Shown here piece by piece: positions 1 through 7,449 of a stretch of DNA of 64,000 nucleotides (within the stretch, counting starts at the first letter, position 1; every line of letters begins with the position of its first letter). The position numbers and the translations under genes were made by a program. The notes beneath the pieces were generated by a model that was not told where the DNA came from, ran no database searches, and saw nothing but the letters and a program-made list of their open reading frames with translations. The stretch is from Chelydra serpentina (taxonomy: Eukaryota; Chordata; Testudines; Chelydridae), in assembly GCA_037349315.1 (NCBI GenBank), contig JBAIAC010000057.1:15717501-15781500 (forward strand). The letters are read 5' to 3'.

Positions 1-738
1 GGCATATTATGCAGGGACTTGCCCATGTGACTCCAGACTCCATTTTGCTGTGATTTTCCACAGTAAGGACAAAGAGGTGTCTTTACACCTGGAAGAAACT
101 ATAAAAGGCAGCTGCCTCATCTCCATTTTGTCTTCATTCCTGCTTCTTATCTCTGGAGGAACCTTTCTACAAATGGAAGCGCTGAACAAAGGACTGAAGG
201 ACCCATCCATGCTGTGGATGTAATCCAGAGACTTGATTTGAACCTGCAGCTTATTTCATCTTTACTGCAAGCCTGAACCAAGAACTTTGCCATTACTCTA
301 TGTAATTGATTCCTTTTAACCAATTCTAGCTCTCACCTATACCTTTTTCCTTTTATGAACAAACCTTTAGATTTTGGATTCTAAAGGATTGGCAACAGCG
401 TGATTTGTGGGTGAGATCTGATTTGTATATTGACCTGGATCTGGGGGCTTGGTCCATTGGGATCGGGAGGACCTTTTTTCTTTTACTGGGGCATTGGTTT
501 TCATGACCAGTTGTCCCCATAACGAGTGGCACTGGTGGTGAGACTGGGAAACTGGAGTGTCTTAGGGGATTGCTTGTGTGACTTGTGGTTAGCCAGTGGG
601 GTTAAACCAGAGTCTCTTCTGTCTGGCTGGTTTGGTTTGCCTAGAGGTGGAAAAACCCCAGCCTTGGGCTGTAGTTGCCCTGCTTGAAGCAATTTGTCCT
701 GCACTGGGTTGGGTCTTGCCAGAACCAGCCTCGTTACA
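1..738 (+). repeat. LTR of an endogenous retrovirus-like or LTR element, 5' edge outside window
   Basis: The stretch has the layout of an LTR read on the plus strand. A TATA box (TATAAAAG) lies at 100-107, a long U5-like region with T-rich runs follows, and it ends in CA at 737-738. I recognise the middle part as a high-copy turtle repeat, but I cannot give its family name. It abuts Harbinger interior sequence directly at 739, which suggests that it inserted into that element. The left flank and any internal region lie outside the window, so a solo LTR cannot be told from the 3' LTR of a longer element. Confidence 0.55.
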
Positions 739-824
739 CCCCTCCCTCCGGGAAAGCAACGGCAGACAATGATTTCGCGCCCTTTTCCCTGGATTGAAAG
801 CGCAGACGCCATTGCGCGGCGAGC

Positions 825-952
825 ATGGAGCCCGGGGAGATCATCGCAGCAGTTATGGCCGTTGTCAACACCTCGTGCATTATCGTGCGCTTTATCCAGA
901 ACCTGAACTTGAACTCAGGAGAGTAGTCAGCGCAGTGAGGAGAGTGACGAGG
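825..952 (+). pseudogene. Harbinger transposase N-terminal piece, cut off by the Gypsy insertion
   Basis: A frame starting with ATG at 825 encodes a short leader beginning MEPGEIIAAV. It runs into a stop codon (TAG, near 928) just before the Gypsy element. It continues conceptually at 6062, after the duplicated CGAGG, where the acidic stretch of the transposase leader resumes. The Gypsy element therefore inserted within the 5' coding part of the transposase gene, near codon 43. Small indels have also damaged this leader. The assignment rests on continuity with the transposase downstream and on recognising the family. Confidence 0.7.
948..952. other. 5-bp target-site duplication (CGAGG) of the Gypsy element, left copy
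   Basis: CGAGG directly precedes the 5' LTR and is repeated exactly at 6057-6061, directly after the 3' LTR. A 5-bp duplication is typical of Gypsy-type integration. It fixes both element ends and shows that the Gypsy copy inserted as one unit. Confidence 0.9.
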
Positions 953-1728
953 TGTGACAGCATGGGGGAGTTTCCTGTTTTCCTCGTTGCCTATGGGGGT
1001 TTTCTTGGTTTCCTAGGGTTACATTCAAAGGGGGTGGGACTCAGTTTCCCTGGGTGTTATGGGTTTAACGAGGTGATGGGAGAGGGAGTTTGTTGTTACA
1101 AGGGACTGGCGAGGGAACTGGGGACCTGGTTCTGGCCAGTGGGAGAACAATAGGCTGTGAAGAGAGGAGCCCCGGGGGCCTAACCAACCGGTTCCAGCCA
1201 CAGGGGGCCAGAGACAGAGAAGAGGCCCAGACAACCCTGTTTGCAGGGCTGTTTACCTGGAGAGAAGACAATGGACAGAGGCGGGGCTTGGGGCCAGTGA
1301 TATCCACAGCCCAGTGGGGAAGAAGAGGGGCTCTGGGCTGGAGAGAGGAAGCAGGCTGCAGGCAGAGCCCAACAGGATACAGGAGAGAGCTGGATGTGCT
1401 GGCCTGGGAGGAGGCCAGGCCTGAGGCCCTCAGAGTTCCTGTGCTGTGTTCAACGCTCAATCATCCCTCCTGTTTGATGCTGGTTGAGAGTCACTCTGGT
1501 CTGGAGAACAGGGTTGCATCATCCCCTTTGGGGGGCGGAGGCCCGGGGGTCCAGAGGGGCCCACGGCAGAGGCAGGCGTGCTAAGGCTCAGGGAGGTGCG
1601 GCTCCAGGAGGTAGAGGGGCTGGACCCCGAGAGAGAGTGGACCCCCAAGAAGGGCTGTCTCACTGAAAGGGGCACCCCCCCACGACCGCACAGGGCCAAG
1701 TGAGGGCACGACCTGTGAGTCCGTGACA
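953..1728 (+). repeat. 5' LTR of the Gmr1-like Gypsy element
   Basis: Begins TGTGACAGCATGGGGG and ends GTGACA, so it has TG...CA ends. It matches the 3' LTR along its whole length with scattered substitutions. It lacks an 18-bp segment present in the 3' LTR near 5866-5883. I could not identify a convincing primer-binding site in the bases after 1728. Confidence 0.9.
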
Positions 1729-1848
1729 ATGTGGTCGTAGAGGATGGTTGGCGGATGCACCCTGTAGACCGTTGGCTCAGGCGTAGGCGCTTGGCAGTGA
1801 GTGGCTGGCAGCGATAGAACGAGGGTATTGAAAGGAACCAGCCTGGAA

Positions 1849-2700
1849 ATGGCCTATAACCAGCTCCGTGAGAGCGACCTGGCACATCTGTGCAGGGAGA
1901 TAGGGCTGAGCGTGGGGACGCTATCTAAGGAGCAGCTGATTGCTCAGCTTGTAGAGACTGACCAGTCTGAGGAACAGGCTCGACTCTAGTGGGGCTCCGG
2001 GGTGCCCGGAGAGCCGGGAGTAGCCGTGGGGGCAGTCTGTGTAGCGACCGGGAGTGCATCGGACCCGACTCCCCAGTCAGGTTCCTCCCTAGAGGAGCTT
2101 CAGAGACTGGAGCTGGAGCTGAAAGCGAAGGAACTGAAACTGGAACGAGAGGACCATGCGGAACAGCGGAAACATGAGTAGCGGCGGGCCAAGAGGGCCT
2201 GCCGGGGGGCAAGTGGGGAAGGGCCCCGAGATGCCAGTGGGGTGAGGAATCTAGACACCAAACTGCTGCCGCAGTTCAAGGAGGGGGCGGATATTGATGC
2301 CTATCTCACAGCCTTTGAGAAGGCTTGTGATCTGAACCAGATTGACCCTGCAGACAGGCTCTGCTGTCTGACCCCCTGCTGGGTCCCAAGGCCATAGAGG
2401 CATTCAGCCACATGGATGGGATTGAGACGGGGGACTGTGACCTGTTCAAACAGGCTTTGCTGCTAAAGTTTGAGCTGACCCCCGAGGCGTATAGGAAACG
2501 ATTCCGGGGTGTACGCAAGGCCTCAGGTGTCACTTACAAGGAGGTCACCGACCTGCTGGGGGAATATCTCCGCAAGTGGGGGAAGGGCGCAGGGGCTGCA
2601 ACCACAGAGGACGTGTATAACCTGGTAGGGTTGGAGCAGCTGTACAACATCTGCCCTCCAGACCTTAAGATATGCCAGGGGGAGGAGACCGCCGAGCCAG
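1849..2700 (+). pseudogene. Gypsy gag with SCAN-like capsid domain, frameshifted
   Basis: The gag frame opens with ATG at 1849 (MAYNQLRESD) and meets an in-frame TAG at 1987-1989. Related coding sequence resumes around 2232-2390 (QFKEGADIDAYLTAFEKA) and, after another frame change, at 2412-2690. The last part resembles a SCAN domain: a helix with YRKRFRG, a segment ending LGEYLRKW, and then LEQLYNICPPDLK, the counterpart of the SCAN LEQFLxxLPxEL motif. The vertebrate SCAN domain is known to derive from the capsid of Gmr1-like Gypsy elements, which fits. The zinc knuckle expected downstream is absent. The copy is non-functional. Confidence 0.8.
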
Positions 2701-2854
2701 AGCCAGCGAAGAATGCAGGACCTCCCAAGGAGGGGAGGGGGGTGCAAGTTACTGAGGGTAGGGCTCGACCGGGCCGAAGCCTCCGGCCCAAGTTGAGGAA
2801 ACTGAGGCACCACCAACCAGGGCAGTGCCCTCAAACCCAGCAGCTGAATTCTAG

Positions 2855-4062
2855 ATGCAGCTGCAGGAGGATCCCTCCTTGGAGAAGCTGAAGGCCCTGG
2901 CTGGCCACAGCGGTGCCGGATCCCAGGGGGAGGACCACCGGGAGAGATTCCTGTGGGAGAAGGGATTCCTGTATCGGGAATGGGCTGATGCAGGGCAGAC
3001 TGATCCCTGGAAAGCCAGTAGGCAATTGGTGGTCCCCCAGAGGTACCGCCGCAAACTGTTGTACTTGGCCCATGATATCCCCTTGCGGGGCATCAGGGCA
3101 TCCGTCGCACCAGGCAGAGGCTGCTGCAGAACGTTTACTGGCCCGGGGTCTCTGAGGCAGTCCAACAGTACTGCAGGTCCTGTGACTCCTGCCAGAGGGT
3201 GGGGAAGGCCCGGGATAAGGGTAAAGCCCCTCTGAAACCTTTGCCCATCATAGAAGAGCCTTTCCAGAAGGTGGCTGTGGACATAGTGGGACCCCTCAGC
3301 AGGGTGACCCGGACAGGGAAGAAATACATTCTGGTGGTAGGTTTTGCTACACACTACCCCGAGGCGGTGGCCTTGTCCTCTATCAAGGCAGACACCATGG
3401 CAGACGCGCTGGTGACCATCTTAAGCAGAGTGGGGTTCCCCAACGAGGTCCTTACAGACTGGGGGTCTAACTTCATGTCAATCCTGCTCCAGAGCTTGTG
3501 GGAAAGTGTGGGGTCTGACACCCCTGGGCCTCGGCATACCACCCCCAGTCCAACGGGCTGGTGGAGAGGTTCAATGGGACCTTAAAGAGGATGCTGAAAA
3601 CCTTTTTGGACCAGCACCTGCAGGAATGGGACAAGTACTTACCTCACCTGCTGTTCGCATACAGAGAAGTGCCCCAGGAATCCACAGGGCTTTCCCAGTT
3701 TGAGTTGCTGTATGGGAGGAGAGTGAGGGGACCCCTGGACTTGATGAGGGCCGAGTGGGAGGGAAAGGCCTCTCCCGATGGAGAATCAGTGGTGGAGTAT
3801 GTACTGACCTTCTGGGAAAAAGCTTAAGGAGCTCATTGGCTTGGCTAGGGGAAACCTAGCAAGGGCACAGAGGAAGCAGAAGGTCTGGTATGACCGCTCA
3901 GCGCGTGCCCGCTCCTATGCCACCGGGGACCAGGTGATGCTCCTCATCCCCATGAGGAAGAACGACCCCTTCAAGGTCATCAGACAGGTAAACGAGGTGA
4001 ACCATGTAGTGGAACTGTCCAACCGGGGGCTCTCAGCCACCAGGTGCATCATGTCAACATGA
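2855..4062 (+). pseudogene. Gypsy integrase, frameshifted, located ahead of reverse transcriptase
   Basis: Several overlapping frames together cover an integrase. The N-terminal zinc-binding part shows LAHDIPL near 3065 and CRSCDSCQ near 3174-3197, but the second histidine appears lost at a small indel. The catalytic core follows: VDIVGPLS (first Asp, about 3280), LTDWGSNF (second Asp, about 3457), and NGLVERFNGT with the Glu near 3555-3580, reached through a frame change. The C-terminal part at 3841-4062 (VWYDRSARARSY, GDQVMLL) is typical of Gypsy integrases. At least three frame breaks and a stop near 3826 make it inactive. Its position upstream of RT and RNase H is the notable feature. Confidence 0.85.
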
Positions 4063-4224
4063 TGAAACCATCCTGAGACAGGGAGAAGTTGGTGCTGGCT
4101 GTGTGTGGGCAGTGGGAGGAGAAGGGAGAGGATCCCCTGGTGGGACTCCTCCCTGAAGCTGGGGCTGACCCCTCGCTGGAATCAATTCCCCTCTCAGACC
4201 AGTTAACCCCTGCCCAGCACGCAG

Positions 4225-5004
4225 AGATCAGAGGGTGCTGGGTTGCCTCCAGGATGCAGGACTGACCATAAACACTGAAAAGTGCAAGGTGGGGATGGCA
4301 GAGGTGTCCTACCTGGGCCACAAGGTAGGGGGCGGCCACCTGAAGCCAGAGCTGGCCAAAATGGAGGCAATCAAGGACTGGCCCGCTCCCCAGACTAAGG
4401 AGCAGGTCCAGGCTTTCATTGGGATGGTGGGGTACTACCGGAGGTTTGTACCCCAATTTAGCTCCCTGGCAGCTCCCCTAACAAAGCTTTGTAGGAAGGG
4501 GAAGCCGGACAAGGTGGTCTGGACCGAGCAGTGCCAGAGGACTCTGCGCACTGAAGGGGGGCACTTATCCAGGGCCCGGTGCTGGTAATCCCGGACTTTA
4601 ACAAACCCTCCCTGGTGTTCACCGACGCCTCAGACACGGGGCTGGGTGCGGTGCTGATGCAAACTGATATTAAGGGGGAGAGACACCCCGTTGTGTATCT
4701 GAGCAAGAAGCTGCTGCCCCGGGAGCAGCACTATGTGGCCATAGAGAAGGAATGCCTGGCCATGGTGTGGGCCCTCAAAAAACTGCAGCCGTATCTATTT
4801 GGGCAGCGCTTCACGCTGTACACTGACCATTCAGTCCTGACGTGGCTACACCAGATGAAAGGGGCTAATGCCAAGCCGCTGAGATGGATCCTTCACCTTC
4901 AGGGTTATGACATGGAGGTGGTCCATGTGAGGGGGAGTGCCAATGTTATAGCGGACGCTTTATCACAGAGCGGGGGCCCTGAACTTCCCCAGGTCACTGG
5001 CTAA
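4225..5004 (+). pseudogene. Gypsy reverse transcriptase C-terminus plus RNase H
   Basis: The sequence opens inside the RT palm/thumb boundary (LQDAGLTINTEKCKVG, then VSYLGHKVG and FIGMVGYYRRF), so the fingers and the catalytic YxDD motif are deleted. A frame break near 4555 separates it from a clean 141-codon RNase H frame at 4579-5004. That frame has FTDASDTGLGAVL (first Asp), IEKECLAMVWAL (Glu), YTDHSVLTWL (Asp) and ANVIADALS (last Asp), all four expected acidic positions. It stops at 5002-5004, shortly before the polypurine tract. It is the last domain of the element; nothing follows it before the LTR. Confidence 0.88.
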
Positions 5005-5026
5005 GTGACCCTGCTCCGTTCAGACT

Positions 5027-5041
5027 GGAACGGGGGAGAGA
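5027..5041 (+). other. Polypurine tract of the Gypsy element
   Basis: GGAACGGGGGAGAGA, almost entirely purine, ends exactly at the first base of the 3' LTR. This is the expected site for priming plus-strand DNA synthesis. Confidence 0.8.
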
Positions 5042-6056
5042 TGTGACAGCATGGGGGTTTCCTGTTTTCCTCGTTGCCTATGGGGGTTTTCTTGGTTTCC
5101 TAGGGTTACATTCAAAGGGAGTGGGACTCAGTTTCCCTGGGTGTTACGGTTTAACGAGGTGATGGGAGAGGGCGTTTGTTGTTACAGGGGACGGGCGAGG
5201 GAACTGGGGACCTGGTTCTGGCCAGTGGGAGAACAATAGGCTGCGAAGAGAGGAGCCCTGGGGGCCTAACCAACCGGTTCCAGCCACAGGGGGCCAGAGA
5301 CAGAGAAGAGGCCCAGACAACCCTGTTTGCAGGGCTGTTTACCTGGAGAGAAGACAATGGATAGAGGCGACAAAGGGTCCGGTGGCACCTTATAGACTAA
5401 CAGAGCTATTGAAGCATAAGCTTTCGTGAGTGAATACCCACTTCTTCGGATGCAAGGATCCGAAGAAGTGGGTATTCACCCACGAAAGCTTATGCTTCAA
5501 TACCTCTGTTAGTCTATAAGGTGCCACAGGACCCTTTGTCGCTTCTACAGATCCAGACTAACACGGCTACCCCTCTGATAATGGATAGAGGTGGGGCTTG
5601 GGGCCAGTGATATCCACAGCCCAGCTGGGAAGAAGGGGGGCTCTGGGCTGGAGAGAGGAAGCAGGCTGCAGGCAGAGCCCAACGGGATACAGGAGAGAGC
5701 TGGATGTGCTGGGCTGGGAGGAGGCCAGGCCTGAGGCCCTCAGAGTTCCTGTGCTGTGTTCAACGCTCAATCATCCCTCCTGTTTGACGCTGGTTGAGAG
5801 TCACTCTGGTCTGGAGAACAGGGTTGCATCGTCCCCTTCGGGGGCGGAGGCCCGGGGGTCCAGAGTGCGTGGACTCCCTGAAGGGGCCCACAGCAGAGGC
5901 AGGCGTGCTAAGGCTCAGAGAGGTGTGGCTCCAGGAGGTGGAGGGTCTGGACCCCGAGAGAGAGTGGACCCCCGAGAAGGGCTGTCGCACTGAAAAGGGC
6001 ACCCCCCCACGGACCGCATGGAGCCAAGAGAGGGCACGACCTGTGAGTCCATGACA
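5042..6056 (+). repeat. 3' LTR of the Gmr1-like Gypsy element, with a nested repeat
   Basis: Matches the 5' LTR from TGTGACAGCA to TGACA. It is longer because a fold-back repeat inserted at 5368-5579 with a 12-bp target duplication, and because of an 18-bp length difference near 5866-5883. The substitutions between the two LTRs look modest by eye, so the element is not extremely old. Confidence 0.9.
5368..5579 (+). repeat. Fold-back SINE-like repeat with single 3' tail
   Basis: Two arms of about 85 bp form a near-perfect inverted repeat (5368-5453 and 5456-5542). An unpaired tail follows, containing CAGACTAACACGGCTAC. The insertion is flanked by a perfect 12-bp direct repeat, AATGGATAGAGG, at 5356-5367 and 5580-5591; the empty site is seen in the 5' LTR with one mismatch. 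The duplication length fits target-primed retroposition. I recognise it as a high-copy turtle repeat, but the family name is unknown to me. Related fold-back copies lie at 18573-18779 and 60858-61057. Confidence 0.85.
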
Positions 6057-6061
6057 CGAGG

Positions 6062-6221
6062 ACATGGACACAGACCTCTGTCAGAGAACGGGACCCCGCA
6101 AATTAGACATCCTGGTGGCAATGGGGCAGGCTCATGCCGTGGAATGCCGATTCTGGGCCCGGGAAACGAGCACAGACTGGTGGGACCGCATAGTGCTGCA
6201 GGTCTGGGATGAATCTTTCGC
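6062..6221 (+). pseudogene. Harbinger transposase, second N-terminal piece, frameshifted
   Basis: After the right copy of CGAGG the transposase leader resumes (MDTDLCQRTG from 6064, then VECRFWARET and TDWWDRIVLQVW). A deletion of roughly 15 bp near 6208-6215, where a few codons are expected before FRMRK, shifts the frame relative to the main catalytic frame starting at 6222. The piece matches the region just N-terminal of the helix-turn-helix domain in this family. Confidence 0.75.
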
Positions 6222-7193
6222 ATGCGTAAGAGCACTTTCCTGGAACTTTGTGACTTGCTATCCCCTGCCCTGAAGCGCCAGGACACCCGGATGAGAGCAG
6301 CCCTGACAGTTGAGAAGCGAGTGGCGATAGCCCTCTGGAAGCTTGCTATGCCTGACAGCTACCGGTCAGTCGCGAATCAATTTGGAGTGGGCAAATCTAC
6401 CGTGGGGGTTGTTGTGATGCAAGTAGCCAACGCAATCGTTGAGCTGCTGCTGTCAAAGGTAGTGACCATGGGAAATGTGCAGGCGATAGTAGATGGCTTC
6501 GCTGCGATGGGATTCCCTAACTGTGGTGGGGCTATAGACGGAACTCACATCCCTATCTTGGGATCGGACCACCCGGGCAGCCAGTACATTAACCGCAAGG
6601 GGTACTTTTCAATGGTGCTGCAAGCACTGGTGGATCACAAGGGATGTTTCACCAACATCAACGTCGGATGGCCGGGAAAGGTTCATGACGCGCGCGTCTT
6701 CAGGAACTCTGGTCTGTTTAGACGGCTGCAGGAAGGTATTTACTTCCTGGACCAGAAAATAACAGTTGGGGATGTGAAGATGCCTATAGTGATTCTTGGG
6801 GACCCAGCCTACCCCTTAATGTCCTGGCTCATGAAGCCATACATGGGTGCCCTGGACAGTAGTAAGGAGCTGTTCAACTACAGGCTGAGCAAGTGCAGAA
6901 TGGTGGTGGAGTGTGCATTTGGACGTTTGAAAGGGCGCTGGAGAAGCTTACTGACTTGCTCAGATCTCAGCGAAACCAATATACCCATTGTTATTGCTGC
7001 TTGCTGTGTGCTCCACAATCTCTGTGAGAGTAGGGGGGAGACGTTTATGGCAGGGTGGGAGGTTGAGGCAAATTGCCTGGCATCAGCTTACGCGCAGCCA
7101 GACACCAGGGCAATTAGAAGAGCACAGCAGGATGCAGTGCGCATCAGGGAACCTTTGAAAACTAGATTCCAAACTGACCAGGGTAACCAGTGA
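6222..7193 (+). CDS. Harbinger (HARBI1-like) DDE transposase, catalytic part, uninterrupted
   Basis: A 323-codon open frame holds the helix-turn-helix and catalytic parts of a PIF/Harbinger transposase, a nuclear enzyme that cuts and rejoins element ends. A helix-turn-helix segment lies at about residues 45-70 (SVANQFGVGKSTV). The catalytic motifs follow: AIDGTHI (Asp106), WPGKVHDARVF (Asp156), GDPAYPL (Asp194) and VVECAFGRLKGRW (Glu230), so the acidic positions of the DDE_4 family are all present. A family-typical CCVLHNLC segment comes next and the frame ends at TGA 7191-7193. The true start is far upstream (825), so the ATG at 6222 is only the first usable one after a frameshift. The protein is N-terminally truncated and the gene is split by the Gypsy element. 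Confidence 0.88.
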   Translation: MRKSTFLELCDLLSPALKRQDTRMRAALTVEKRVAIALWKLAMPDSYRSVANQFGVGKSTVGVVVMQVANAIVELLLSKVVTMGNVQAIVDGFAAMGFPNCGGAIDGTHIPILGSDHPGSQYINRKGYFSMVLQALVDHKGCFTNINVGWPGKVHDARVFRNSGLFRRLQEGIYFLDQKITVGDVKMPIVILGDPAYPLMSWLMKPYMGALDSSKELFNYRLSKCRMVVECAFGRLKGRWRSLLTCSDLSETNIPIVIAACCVLHNLCESRGETFMAGWEVEANCLASAYAQPDTRAIRRAQQDAVRIREPLKTRFQTDQGNQ

Positions 7194-7449
7194 TTCTTAC
7201 GATTGTTTCTCCTTGATGAGAACCTGCCCCCATTTGTTTACTCTGTTTATATTGCCTAGCCTTTCTAATCACCAACCCCTCTTCCCCCCCCCTTCCAGTG
7301 CACCTTGCTTTGAAAGGAAATAAAGGCACCATTGTTTCACAAACAACAATTTTTTATTCAAGATTTGGGAAGACAGGGAGAGAACTGGGTCGGTGGCCAG
7401 GGTGGGGTGCGGGCAGAGGGGTGGAGGAAGGAGGGAAGGAAAGGCTGTT

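Larger units (their letters stand above)
953..6056 (+). mobile_element. Gmr1-like Gypsy LTR retrotransposon, full ends, internally deleted
   Basis: Two direct LTRs (953-1728 and 5042-6056) enclose about 3.3 kb. The internal order is gag with a SCAN-like capsid, then integrase, then the end of reverse transcriptase with RNase H. Integrase ahead of reverse transcriptase is unusual for Gypsy elements; it is the known mark of the Gmr1 group of deuterostome Ty3/Gypsy elements. No protease or zinc knuckle is visible between gag and integrase. The catalytic YxDD part of reverse transcriptase is missing near 4213-4230. Numerous frameshifts and stops are present. The element is flanked by CGAGG duplications and lies inside a Harbinger transposase gene. 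Confidence 0.9.

Noticed and set aside
95..110. Host gene promoter from the TATA box at 100-107
   Set aside because: The TATA box sits at the expected place within an LTR; no host exon follows.
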